Part shown: one piece after another, positions 52,334 through 63,965 of the stretch | How the letters are laid out: each line of letters starts with the position of its first letter | How positions within the stretch are numbered: the first letter of the stretch is position 1 | Assembly: GCA_029817715.1 (NCBI GenBank) | Contig: JARUPY010000353.1 | Span: forward strand, 389,501-453,500 | DNA length: 64,000 nt | DNA from: Melastoma dodecandrum | Taxonomy: Eukaryota > Streptophyta > Magnoliopsida > Myrtales > Melastomataceae | Direction of reading: 5' to 3' | Translations under genes and position numbers: made by a program | Notes under the pieces: generated by a model | Seen by the model: the letters and a program-made list of their open reading frames with translations, nothing else | Told to the model about the DNA's origin: nothing | Databases searched by the model: none

Positions 52334-55300
52334 AGGGTATCAGAGCTTTGTCACTCCGGTAATCATGGTGGATACCAGATTACTTGAGTTGAAGAAGGAT
52401 CAGGATGCTACGAACGTATTGGTTGGAAGCTTGGTGGATCGGTTGGAAATGCTCACGAAAGAAAATCAAGGATATGCAGGTACAAATTGATTCTAAATGG
52501 GAGGTTGTGCAGACTCACTTGAGTTCGTTGGGAAAGGTGGCGTAGATGAATCGAGAGGTAGAATCAGGAACTGTCGTGGCTAGGCCTGTCACTGCAAGGT
52601 CAGGTATAGAGGATATAGCGAATCTGCAAACTGACAGTGTTACTCATTTTTCAATGCCCAAGGTAGAGTTTCCTGATTTTGACGGGTCGAATATGGAAGA
52701 TTGGCTCTACAAAAGCAATCGATTCTTTGAATTAGAGAGGGTGCAGGAAGTCAAGAAGGTTAAGCTTGCATCCTTATATATGTTTGGAGCCGCGCTGCAA
52801 TGGCACTATACTTTTATTAGGAACAGGAGTACTGAAACGGTGTTGGAATGGGATGAGTACGTGTTAGCATTAACTAAGAGGTTCGGCAAGGAAGTTTTTG
52901 AGGATCCTATGGGCCGAATGAAGCATCTGAGGCAAGAGGGTGAGCTGGATAATCTCTACGCTTATATGGAGGCATTTGACACTTGCTTGAGGAAGGTTTT
53001 GGAGAAGGTGGATTTACCTATGCCGTTTCAGGTATGTTTGTTCATCAATGGATTAAAGGAGGAGTATAGAAGCATGCTTTAGTTGCTGAAACCAGTAGAT
53101 TTGTTAACTGTGCAAGCTAACACTAGGATTATCAGTCGGGATGTGCCACCTGAGGTAGTTCCTAGAGGGGTGAGTAGATGGGAAAGGGGAATCACCCGGC
53201 CATTGGTTCCTTCCCATAGGGGGTATGCTGGGTCTAGTAAAGGGACTGGATTATTTCCTCAGAGGTTGGCTGCTTAGGGTAATAGCAGATTTCCATCGCA
53301 TTCTGCAGGAGTCACTACTGGAGTTAATGCTACTGGAGCTAAGGAGGTTAAGGGGCAGGTGGTGCTAGGATTAAGGAGGAGGCTGAACAAAGAAGAAATT
53401 GAAGAACGGAGGCTTAAATGATTATGTTTCGGATGTAATGAGCCGTTCAATAGAAATCATAGGTGTTGTAAGCGGCAACTTTTTTCTTTACTGGTAGAAG
53501 AACAGGAGGATGGATCTGGGGAGGAGGGAGAGTTTGTAAACAGATATGTGGAGGCAGAGGTTGAGGATATGAAGGTTACTTTACATGCCTTGAATGGAGA
53601 TGTAGGAGAAGGAGGGGTGCAAACTATGAGAATTTCTGGAATTTGTGGATGACAGTGTGGTTAAGGGATTGCACTTTTCAGCTATTGCAATTCAACCAGT
53701 GCAAGTCTTACTGGCCGATGGAAGGAAGCTAGTTAGCAATCGGATGATGAAGCAATTTACTTGGGAGATGCAGGGCCACACCTTCTCAGCTGATTTCTAT
53801 GTGTTAGCTTTACAGGGCTGTGAGATGATTCTGGGTGATAAGTGGCTGACGCAGTTGGGTGATGTAATATGGAATTTCCAACTGTCCAGAATGACGTTTT
53901 CCTGGGCAGAACAGGAGGTGGTACTGCAGGGGAATTTGGGTAACTTGAATGGTAATTGTTGTCAGCTTGTGAATGGGAAAAATTTGGTTAAGTCGGCTGT
54001 TAATCTGTTGACTACTCTCATTTGGAATCCTGGATTGATGTCATTGAGTCAATTGTCAACTGTGGAATCACACTGCTCAGCTATGACAGTGGTGTTGGAA
54101 GAATTTGCAGATATATTTCAAGAGCCCCTAGGTTTACCACCATTCCATGGTCATGATCACTCAATTACCTTGAAAGAAGGAGTCCATGGATTCAATGTTC
54201 GACCATACCGACACTCTTCAGCTCAGAAAGACGTTATTGAACAGATGGTCAAAGAATTGCTGGAGTCTGGCGTTATATAGCCAAGTAGGAGCACCTTTTC
54301 TTCTCCTGTTGTATTGATGAAAAAGAAAGATAGAACATGGCGTATGTGCATTGACTACAGGCAACTGAATCAGAGTACAGTAAAAGACAAGTATCCCATA
54401 CCAATCATCGAAGAGTTATTGGACGAATTGTATGGTTATGTCATCTTCTCTAAGATAGATCTGCGTGCAGGCTATCAACAAATCAGAATGGTGCTTGAGG
54501 ATGTTCATAAGACAGCTTTTCGCACTCATGATGGGCATTATGAATTTCTTGTTATGCCTTTTGGCCTTATTAACGCCCCATCTACATTTCATGGGTTGAT
54601 GAATTCTATATTCTAGCCTCACTTGCGAAAATTCATCTTGGTATTCTTTGATGATATATTAGTGTATGGCGCAAATCTGGAGGAGCATGTGGAACATTTA
54701 AGGCAGACACTGGCTGTATTGCGGCAACACACACTCTTTGCTAAGAAGTCGAAGTGCGCTTTTGGTTGTGCAAAGGTGAAGTATTTGGGACACTACATTG
54801 ACAAAAACGGCGTCTCTACAGATCCTAAGATCCAGGCGGTTAATGATTGGCCTGTCCCTGGTACTGTTAAACAGCTGCGTGGGTTCTTGGGTTTAAGTGG
54901 TTACTATAGGAGATTCATTCGGGGTTATGGTGTGATTGTCGCCCTCTCACCAACCTGTTGAAGAAGGATGCTTTCCAATGAGGAAGCTTTTGATAAGCTC
55001 AAATCCCTACTTACTACGGCGCCTATTTTTGCTTTACCCGATTTTACAGCTGAATTTGTTGTTGAAATAGATGCTAGCACAACGGGAATTGGTGCGGTAT
55101 TAATGCAGCGAAATCACCCCATCGCCTATATCAGCAAGTCGTTATCTGTGAAGCATCAAGCTTTATCTGTTTACGAGAAAGAATTGCTCTCAATTGTTCA
55201 TGCTATGAGCAAATGGCATCACTACTTGAGTGGACGACACTTCCTTATTACGACAGATTATAAAAGCCTTAAAGTTTTTGTTGAAACAACGTTTGCACAC

Positions 55301-56892
55301 CGAGAGCCAATTCAAGTGGCTTTCCGAGTTAATGGGTTATGATTATGAGATAATCTATAAGCAGGGCAAAGAGAATGTTGTGGCTGATGCCCTGTCCCGT
55401 ATACATAGCTCAGAGCTTTTAACTATGGCTATGCAGGACTGTTGTCCAACTCTATTGGATGAGATTAAGCGAACATGGCAGGAGGATGTACAGCTTCGAC
55501 ATTTGATTGCAGGTCTGCAGGATGACAGTCTGGTTTCTTCTGTTTTTAAGTGGCAACAAGGTTTGTTGAAGAGGGGGTCTCGCATTGTGGTGGGAGATGT
55601 TCCGGCTGTTCGATTAAAGGTCATTCAAATATTTCATTGCAGCTCTGTTGGAGGCCACTCTGGTGTTTTGGCTACTACAAAGCGAATCGGTCGTTATTTC
55701 TTTTGGAAAAGCTTGGACAGAGATGTCAGGAACTTTATAAGGAATTGTGATATCTGTCTTCGCTGCAAGTATGAAAATATTGCTACTCCGGGACTTTTGC
55801 AGCCATTGCCCATTCCAGTTGGGATTTGGCGAGATATCTCTTTAGATTTCATTGATGGGCTACCTCGTTCGCAGGGCAAGGAAACAATTTTTGTGTTTGT
55901 AGATCCGCTAACCAAATATAGTCATTTTATAGCCTTGTCTCATCCTTATTGAGCTAAGACAGTGGCTCGGGCATTTCTCGACAATGTGTTTAAGCTGCAT
56001 GGCTTACCTACGACCGTGGTGATGTGGTGCCATCTTCCTCAGTCGTTTCTGGCAGGAATTATTTAACCTTCAAGGGGTGGAGTTGCACCTTTCCACCGCT
56101 TATCACCCTCAAACAGATGGGCAAACGGAAGTGGTCAATCGCTGTTTAGAGACGTACCTGCGTTGCATGTCTGGAGACCGTCCTCAAGATTGGTGCAGGT
56201 GGCTCTCTTTGGCAGAGTGGTGGTATAACAGCACTCCTCATTCCACCATCCAAATGTCCCCTTTCGAAGCTTTGTATAGTTACGCACCTCCATTGCATAT
56301 TCCTTATTTTCCTGCTGATAATGTCGCTACAGAAGTGAATGCTGTGTTACGGGACAAGGAAGCTATGATCCATCTGTTGCGGTTCAATTTGGACCGTGCT
56401 CAGCACCATATGCGGCAGTTGGCTGATAAACACCGCACTGAAAGGGAATTTGCAATTGGTGATATGGTCTATGTGAAGTTACGGGCTTATCGTCAGGTTA
56501 GTGTGCAACGTCGAAGTAACCAGAAGTTAGCTCCACTCTTCTATGGCCCTTTCCGGGTTATAGACAAGATCGGCAAAACTGCTTATAAGTTGGCCTTCCC
56601 TGCAGGAACTTCCATGCATCCAGTTTTTCATGTTTCTAAGCTTCGGGAAGGCATCGCTGATCCTACTCGCGTATCCTCTGACTTGTCAAATTCTGGTGTC
56701 CCTTTACTTCATGTCCCTGTGGCTATTCTAGCCCGAACCATGGTTAAACGTGGGAAACGCACTGCCACGAAGGTTCTGGTGCAGTGGCAGGATCAGCCTG
56801 AAGAAGATGCTACCTGGGAATTCTTGTTTGAGATTGAGCGCCGCTATCCAGGTTGTACACTTAAGGACAAGTGTTCTTCAAGAGGGAGCACT
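52334..56892 (+). pseudogene. Internal region, copy 2: better preserved but defective gag-pol
   Basis: Gag-like sequence runs from the ATG at 52366, with a frame change near 52455 and a stop at 53080. A 46-bp deletion at about 53641, relative to copy 1, removes the whole protease active-site segment. RT lies at about 54230-54960 ([40 protein letters not shown]) and RNase H at 54968-55340 (VVEIDASTTGIGAVLM). The integrase zinc domain with H..H..C..C is at 55650-55770, the integrase core at 55810-56300 and the chromodomain (VLVQWQDQPEEDATWE) at 56780-56830. Stops lie at 54278, 54614 and 55950. A polypurine tract AGAGGGAGCA (56881-56890) abuts LTR 3. Confidence 0.92.
52335..52346 (+). promoter_or_regulatory. 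Primer-binding site (initiator Met tRNA type)
   Basis: GGGTATCAGAGC directly after LTR 2 corresponds to the plant initiator methionine tRNA primer site TGGTATCAGAGC with one change. Confidence 0.8.
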
Positions 56893-57329
56893 TGATGTGT
56901 GGTACAAGGTCGATGGAGCTGGAGCTGGGATACTGGGCTTGCTGTCGGATGCTGTGAAGAATGCTGCGGGTTGTGAAGAATAAATAACGGTTAATGGTTG
57001 TGGGACATGGGCTGAGTTAATGGTTAGTAGTTAGGCCCAATTGTTAGTATTGTCAGTAGGCCCGGAGGAAGAAACAGTTAAGAGTGGGACGGGCGGGGAA
57101 ACAGAGGAGCTAGTTAGCTGGTGTGACAGAATCCCGAGGGGGAGCTGAAGGGGGTTGTTAGCGTGGTAGCTGGCGGAGGTTAGGGAAGGGGTTGTTGGCC
57201 GGTTGATCGGTGTGTAGCTGTTGGAGGTAGGAGACGGTGAGCGGCTGAACTGTCGATTGGCCGACCGCTACTCTGTATTATTCTGCAGTTACTGTTATAT
57301 TGATTGGAGTTTAAGGAATTCTCGCATCA
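56893..57329 (+). repeat. LTR 3 (437 bp)
   Basis: Starts TGATGTGTGG and ends CTCGCATCA. It is followed directly by unrelated sequence (CCTTCTTATTG) and not by a primer site, so it is the 3' end of the array. Confidence 0.88.
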
Positions 57330-58755
57330 CCTTCTTATTGAGTGTGTTGGGAGCCTCTTAGTAAAACTAATTTCTCCCCGTGATTGATTGTGCCAGGACT
57401 GCTTTTTTAAGGATTTTCAGATCAACCAAACAAAGCTTCTCGTCACATGGGGTGAGATGTAGACGACCAAATTTACTACCGAAAATTCGTTAATGCAGAG
57501 AAAACTGCGGCTGAAGCCAAATCTAGCAGGTCGGGTTTCTCTGTCCGTAGTTTAAAAAAATGGTTCGACTCTGTTGACTTGTTGTAGAATGTTGCAGATA
57601 ACATCATTATTTCTTTTTACATCTTATGTGATATAGCTTGCTAGGGATTTGATGATGAGCTTGAATTGCATTGTTGTTGATTAACCAGCCAGTATTAGCT
57701 CAAAAGAAAATTGTTTACCGAGGAGAGATAGGAGACGGATAATTTATGTTTTCATGAGGTGATGTAGGCCTTGAAGTTTAGTTGCTTCAGTGTTTGAATG
57801 TCTGCTGTGGATATCGTATTACTAATTTTCGTTTAAAGTTTTAGCTGCTGAAAATTAGTTTTACCGATGGACGCGAGGGGAAAAAAAGAAAGGCAAAGAG
57901 AGAGGAGTTCACTTACTATGAGGTGTTGGCTGAGTGCTCATGCTCATAGATACGAGAACAAAATCCACTGAACAAATTGGTGGTGGAGTGCTCATTCTCT
58001 TAAAAGAAATCCATGAGAACTAAAGTCCAATTACCATAAGGTGGTGGTTGAGTGCCTATAGCAATCAGAAAACCAAATAAAAATGAGTAGCTTTGGCTTT
58101 AACCGGTTATTAGTAAGATGATTTCGATGGCACATTGATTACATAGAGTGTGATTTCACTTTCTTTGCCTACACCATTTCGTGAAGTCAGAAATTGTCTG
58201 TTGAAAAGATTTCCTCGAACACTACGGAAGGCCCAAGGCTGAAAGCGATTTTGTTCTTGTCAATTATTGTTTGAGTTTGAGGGAATCTTTTGACCAGTAT
58301 GTTTTGAATGCCCCGTCATTGTGAAGCGATGAATTAGTTTGATCGTGGCTGTCGTGTTATTAGCAAAGGTTAACTAAGGACTATTGGGAAGTATTGTATT
58401 CCACGTTTTGTTGTGTTTTCATCATCCTAACATATATAGTCGATTACTCGAGTTTCATTTAACACATTTTTTATTTCTTCATTTGTTGAGTCATTTTTGG
58501 ACTAGCCAATATTCCCAGTTTGGAGCACTACCTGCCAGGCGATGGTGCTTACATTTAGGTTTCTGAAAGCAAAGAGGCATCAAACTACGGTGTAACGAAA
58601 TTTCTCGTGATTTCCTAATGACCAACTACCCAGCAGTCCGCATTGCTCCGACACTGAGCACTGTACAAGCTGCCCAACATGCGACAATTAGGGTGAGTCA
58701 GAGGAAGTCCCTGGCTGGCAATACCCATCTCAAGTTCTACATCTACCTACTTAGG
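57330..58755. other. Spacer with no recognised gene
   Basis: No coding homology could be supported. By position it could be intron or flank of the DUF810 fragments that follow. The motif GAGGTG(A/T)TGnnTGAGTGC recurs near 57920 and 58040, hinting at a small local repeat. Confidence 0.35.
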
Positions 58756-58852
58756 TACCTGCATGTGTTTCCGTTGTGTTTGAAACTTTTTCTTATAAGC
58801 TTTTGAACCGAAAGCCTGTTTATGTGCTTCTGTTGGCAGAATGACTTTTACA
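58756..58852 (+). repeat. Duplicated intron segment, copy A
   Basis: TTGAACCGAAAGCCTGTTTA and its flanks match 62278-62372 at roughly 90% over about 95 bases. Here the segment lies just before DUF810 C-terminal exons. Confidence 0.8.
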
Positions 58853-58914
58853 CTTTCCTTGTTTTAATTACTTGCTGCTGCTCCTTTTCCGCTTATTGTT
58901 GAGAGGAAAATTGT

Positions 58915-59472
58915 AATACCTACTGCTCCTCCTTTAACTCGCTACACCGATGCTGCAAACTCGCTACACCGATGCAGCAGTGCCCATAATCATGAGGTAG
59001 ATGCTTGAAGTTGTGGAAACAGATGATAAAGTAAATCTCAAGTTGGCAGTTCGACGATATCTAAACTTTGCATCAGATTGAATACTCTTCAAGTAAGTTA
59101 ATTTTTTATTGGAACATGGGTTCAACTTTATGTATTCTTTTGTGCTTAAGAATCTTGGGACGAAACAAAAGCAAAATGCTTGTGCTGGTGAAATGGTTCT
59201 GTGAAATGTAAAAATTGGTTGAGTTTGCTCTCTTCACGTGAATCGCAAAATCTAAAGACAGAATCTGAGAAGTTTAGGAATAGTATATGCTCAAAATGCA
59301 AAAGGCCCTAGCATGCCTGATTCTGAGTCAAGAATTGCACAATATGGCTATGGGCTTTGGTGGGAGATGTTGACATGCTTCCTGTTATTAAACAATGTTT
59401 ATGTTGCAGTATCTGAAGAAACAGGTCGATATATTAGAAGATCATCTTAGAAAAACACGGGCAGGTGTCTAA
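58915..59472 (+). pseudogene. C-terminal exon fragments of an unc-13-like DUF810 gene
   Basis: Three coding-like pieces occur in normal C-terminal order: VIPTAPPLTRYTDAAN (near 58915-58962), DKVNLKLAVRRYLN (near 59025-59070) and, after a clean TTGCAG acceptor, YLKKQVDILEDHLRKTRAG (59410-59466), then a stop. They resemble the end of plant DUF810 (MUNC13/PATROL1-related) proteins, which act in vesicle tethering or exocytosis. A 19-base unit (ACTCGCTACACCGATGC..) is duplicated at about 58938-58976, and stops break the first pieces. This is a pseudogene piece; the family is assigned by pattern. Confidence 0.55.
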
Positions 59473-60114
59473 TCATCCCGTGATGAAAGATCAGGTAAGT
59501 CCTTATTGGGAATGATACCGACGAAGATGCTTATTAAAACTCGAGAACCTTTTTCTAGTGCCTTGTCTGAGTTATCTCATTTTTGTTTTTTCGGAGCATT
59601 TGTCCTCTGAAATGTAGATGTTGAATTCTGCCAAAAGAAGTATGCTTATTTTGTAGTTCCATTCTGCTTGGAGTGTAATATTCATAATATTTTGAGTTAG
59701 AATCCACTGAAGCACTAGGACTTGCCAACATTTAACTGGTTTTAGGTCTGTTGTCATTTTCTATAAATCAGTCGTGCGAATATGATAAATGTATCATTTG
59801 CATTTTCTATTGCGTTTGCATACAATTTATCCTGTTGGGTCCTCATGCAGCCTCATTTCTGTTCCACTTCACAAGGTAGAACTCAGCTACTACAGTACCC
59901 TCTATTCTGACGAGAACTTTTTATTGTCCATAGCTCGTTAAGTTGATTACCTTGGGTGGTGATTCTTTTCGACAACTCAAGGGTTATGTGCAGAAGTCCA
60001 TGTAACCTACATGCAAGCGGGTGTGTTCTGTTGCGCGTGTGTTCCATTCTTCAAGATTTGAACAAGAATTTTACTTGACAGGTGACGCGTACCATTGAAC
60101 AGAATCTAAAGTTG

Positions 60115-62225
60115 CAAGAACTCATCCTCTAGCTCTATTGGCAGATGAAGTTAAAAAGTTGGCCAAGAAAGAATAGGAGATGTTCTATCCAGTGCTTAGT
60201 CGGTGGTACCCAGAAGCAGGAGCAGTCTCAATGTCACAGCTAAAGAAGTATTATGGAGAAAGATTGGTCCGAAAACTAATATGTTAAAAATTTAATATGA
60301 GAACTTCTCACCTTTGCAGTCACCTGACATTTGTGCATGACCTTCTCCAATTTACAGCAACCATACCTTGTGGATGTTTCCCATCTTTCACAAGATGTCA
60401 AGTTAGTTCTCTCTGCTGCAGAGGACCTGGACCGTTTTCTTAGTCAACTATATGCTTCTTCATGTATGGAGAACAAACTGGATGATCTTCTGATCCAAGA
60501 TCAGCAACATTATCAGGTAATCTCAATTTGGGTGTAGATATTTATGCCTGTACAGGTTGCATTCGCTTGGCTGGCTAATTATCTTGCTAATGATTATTTC
60601 TTTTGATCTTGCTCAAAGACTGTTGGCTTATCCCTTGTTAAGTTTTTCCTTTAGACATGCGGCTGTCGTAATGCATTTGTTATGTCCTTTACTGGTCTAC
60701 GGTACAAAATTGCTCCCTGTGGTCATGGATTCAGCTGGTCAAAAGCTTTTCCTAAATATTTTTACGTGAAAGATCGCTTAATAAATGCTCCGCCGCCCAA
60801 TCTATTTGAAAGCGTGTGCAGTGAGCCGCATTTTTTTACTGGCTTACATGAAAGTACCCAACCCATCTATTGCTAGTTGGTTACAACACTTCTTGCGCCT
60901 ACCATGCGGTTACTTCAAACAAAAGGTATTCTTGCACAATTATAAGTGGAGACAATAAAATTGGTTTACATAAGAATGATTGACAATGTCGCCTAAACAA
61001 GCATTCCAATTAATGTATATTTCTAGTTCTCCTCTATTTCGAATATAGTTGAGCTGCCTGGAAATTCAAATAGATTTTTATTCTGAGTTTCTGTTTCATG
61101 TTGAACAGCATCTAGTTTGGAAATACATGATTATACAGTGGACAGCATCACCATATATCCCGTACTAAATGTTCTCCAGAACAACTTGAAAATAGTTTTC
61201 TAATAAACTGACTGCTGTTAACAGATTCAACAATTTGCTGCACCAGTCATTCTAGACGGGGTCATTGCCCAGCACACACGTATTATGCAGTGGACTGATC
61301 ATACAATTTATCTTGAGGTAAGCAATACCGTGTTAAAATTTCTGGTGTAACGGTCTTATCTAGTTGTGGACATAAAAGCTAGCTTGGCAGCAAGATTTGT
61401 GAATGTTGTTTCCGGATTGTCAAAAAAGAATCATCACAAATATGTGGTAACAATAACCAGCTTAAGTTCTACATCTACCTACTTAGGTACCGATCTTTTA
61501 TACTGAAAAAAGATCATGCTGACTTTGGCTGTTACAGTACGCTGTGCCACCTTGGATGGTCGATGGTATATAAATTACATACTTTGTTAATCATTGGGCT
61601 TAAGAAATATTCTGGATGAAATCATTAGATAGACTGGAAATTTCGGCCATTGCGGATATTGATAATGCTTAGCTGTGTATGATGTTGGGAGGCCTTAGAC
61701 TCTAAGCATACTCCGTGGGAATGAGACAGAACAGAAATAACATGCTAATGTTAGAGAATCTATACATCTGTCCTGATTCTGTGGAATAAGGTTAAGCGTC
61801 GTTGTACATGTGACTTCATCATTGGTAGAAGTATTTATTGTAATTGCTGGTAATAGGTTGTCATACTCGTGAGATTTGGATAAAAGCAGGAGTTGGAAGC
61901 GTTGTCCTTGGAACAGAAAGAGGCGCCATCAGTTGTTGAGGTGTTTAGAATAATCGAACAGGTACATTGTGGCTAGCATCTTCAGAACTGATACGCACGA
62001 TTAAGTTTCTATGTGGTGAAAGAAACATACAGAAAAAAGGGACTTCTTGACTTGATTATATGCCATTCCTTGAAGAATCTGACTTTTCCTGCTCTCTTAA
62101 ATTTGCAAACACTTGATAAATTTTTTGTGTGGAATCTTCCAACGAATATTACACATTTACAGGCTCCACTCTCTGTTATATTCCACAGCTTGGAAGCCTT
62201 CCTATTGAAAATTTCTAATGGAATA
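60115..62225 (+). pseudogene. Middle exons of an unc-13-like DUF810 gene, decayed
   Basis: Exon-like pieces in order: 60115-60285 (LADEVKKLAKKE, in-frame TAG at 60174, then EMFYPVLSRWYPEAGAVS), 60358-60515 (QPYLVDVSHLSQDVKLVLSA..), 61225-61317 (IQQFAAPVILDGVIAQHTRI..), 61891-61962 (ELEALSLEQKEAPSVVEVFR) and about 62112-62225 (TLDKFFVWNLPTNITHLQAP..). The middle pieces have intact GT..AG borders. The last one follows TTTGCAA where CAG is expected, so its acceptor is lost. Together these match the middle of the plant DUF810/MUNC13-like region (APVI..W and EVFRII..T.D.FF motifs). The stop, the lost acceptor and the missing ends make it a pseudogene. Confidence 0.65.
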
Positions 62226-62277
62226 GGTATGCGAGTCAACATTCAAGTTAGTATTGGGCTTTAGTTATATCTGGGAG

Positions 62278-62372
62278 GTTCATATGTGTTTAAGTTGTGT
62301 TCGAAACTTTTTCTTACAAGGTTTTGAACCGAAAGCCTGTTTATGTGGTTCTGTGGGCGGAATGGCTTTTAC
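62278..62372 (+). repeat. Duplicated intron segment, copy B, at the fusion to NHX
   Basis: Partner of 58756-58852. Here it follows the last middle DUF810 exon and runs straight into sequence matching NHX intron 4 (TACTGACGAGAC at about 62370, compared with 42093). Confidence 0.8.
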
Positions 62373-63965
62373 TGACGAGACCCCGGAATCGCTTCCTGTT
62401 TTCTGTGATTTTTCAGAAACCCTTTTTGTCGAGTTTCGGAGCCATCTTGACGTTTGCTAGCCTAGGAACTTTTATAGCTTCTGTTGTGACAGGAGTCTTG
62501 GTGCAAGTATCTGCTGCCGGTGGTGTACTTAATTGCCCAGTCGCACCTTTCTTAAACGTGGCCTCATCAAGTTCTCTCTCATCCTTCTGCAGATACCTTG
62601 GTGGCGTTGCTTATCTAATGTACAGGCTCCCCTTTGTTGAATGCCTCATGTTCGGTGCACTTATATCTGCCACTGATCCTGTCACTGTCTTGTCCGTATT
62701 TCAGGCGTGTAACCAGATGACTTGCATATTTGTGAATTTGTGTTGTCTTGTTTGCTTTGTTTTGGCTTAGAATCTCTAATTCAGTTCTCATGGTCGTTCT
62801 TTTTTTCCTACTACGGAACTTGTTTGATGAGCGACTCTTACATGGTCATCTTATGCTGTAACTGCATTTGTGCACCAAGGTTCTCATGAGGTAGTTGGGG
62901 GAGAATATGTATATGTCATTGGGTTGAAGTTGGGTTGTCTGCTTTTGCAGGAGCTTGGAACTGATGTTAATCTGTATGCCTTAGTTTTTGGCGAATCTGT
63001 GCTAAATGATGCGGTATGTTATGGTAGATTTTCAGCTGTCTGTTGTCTAGAGAAACTTCCCCTGCGACATCACCGACTGAAGTTTTCTCTTATTTTTCTT
63101 GGTGGGCTCTTCGTTGGCTATCATCTCCAGATGGCTATATCTTTATGCAGGTATTTTTCACTTGTTCTTACTTTCATTTTGGTCTATCATATTGCTGCTG
63201 TTTTCTTTCCTTCAACTAAGTGCTGTATCACTATACAGGGCAATGTCCTTGGTTAGGAGTAGTGCATCATCCACGCAGAATCTTTTTATGGTGGTTGTAA
63301 GATTTCTGGAGATGTTTGTGGGTTCTCTTTCTGCCGGTAAGAAATTCTTCTTGGATTACTTAATTGTTTTAGAAGGGGCAATATTTTAGCATCTTGAATG
63401 TATAATATAATTGTAGTAATTACTGTTGTGGAACATAAAGAATCAGGTGACTGCTCACTTTTTGCTGATAAAATGTTATGCGATTTTGTGTACAGGTGTT
63501 GGAGTTGGATTCATCTCTGCTTTGATATCCTTTTGATATGTTTTGTATTTATATGGTCAGGTCAATTGGTCTCGGAACACATGAAAACTAAAATTAATTA
63601 CTTCTCATGCTTGCAACTGCTTATTTGTGTCTTGATCATTTCCTAAAATGTGTAATCGAGCACTATCCCTAATTTTTTTCTGGTGCGATGTGTTGTCTGA
63701 CTACACTTGTAGGCCCTTATTAAGGCCACATTAGCACAGTTGGGGATTAGTATTTGGTTACATATTTTTGCACAGATTTAAGATTGTAAATATTTATTAC
63801 TTAAAAAGTTATTGGGCAAACAGTGTGGGCTTGTATGAGGACGTAAGCAATGGGGGATGCTGATGCTTAATCTGTTTTGTATTCATTTATATCATCTGGT
63901 GAAACATTTTTGAGATGCCTTAACTGTCAACACCTTTTTAAATATGCCGGATTAGATATGGACAA
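62370..63965 (+). pseudogene. Partial second copy of NHX5/6, starting in intron 4 and continuing past the window
   Basis: Seven exons equivalent to NHX exons 5-11 are present: 62417-62502, 62593-62704, 62951-63013, 63131-63150, 63239-63336, 63496-63524 and 63934-63965. All seven have exactly the same lengths as in the intact gene and no stop. Introns are also similar, with small indels. Exons 1-4 and the promoter are missing. Two donors have changed from GT to GC (after 62502 and after 62704). A Tyr in ISLYR is now Cys (ISLCR). The U12 AT-AC intron is kept. I call it a pseudogene because it has no start, but a fused transcript with upstream DUF810 sequence is possible. The sequence after 63965 still follows the NHX intron to the window end. 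Confidence 0.85.
63525..63933 (+). other. U12-type AT-AC intron preserved in the partial NHX copy
   Basis: The donor is ATATCCTTTT, the branch element TGCCTTAAC lies at about 63917-63925 and the acceptor AC ends at 63933. It is 409 bases long, exactly as in the intact gene. Confidence 0.85.

Larger units (their letters stand above)
46866..57329 (+). mobile_element. Tandem array of a Ty3/gypsy chromovirus: LTR-internal-LTR-internal-LTR
   Basis: Three LTRs in the same orientation (46866-47294, 51853-52333, 56893-57329) enclose two internal regions of about 4.56 kb, so neighbouring units share the middle LTR. Each unit spans about 5.5 kb. LTRs start TGATG and end in CATCA or CATTA. Each internal region carries gag, protease remnant, reverse transcriptase, RNase H, integrase and a C-terminal chromodomain in that order, which defines a Ty3/gypsy chromovirus. 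The small size suggests a Reina-like clade, but this is only an inference. Both copies are broken by stops and indels. The five bases outside the outer LTRs (CAGGC left, CCTTC right) do not match, so no target-site duplication is visible. Confidence 0.92.

Noticed and set aside
46866..57329. Possibility that the array is an integrated plant virus
   Set aside because: Gag, RT, RNase H, integrase, chromodomain order with LTRs and a Met-tRNA primer site identifies a Ty3/gypsy retrotransposon. No movement or coat protein gene is present.
58618..58806. 62-codon frame before the DUF810 C-terminal pieces
   Set aside because: No recognisable domain; part (TTCTACATCTACCTACTTAGG) recurs near 61462, so it is probably duplicated intron sequence.
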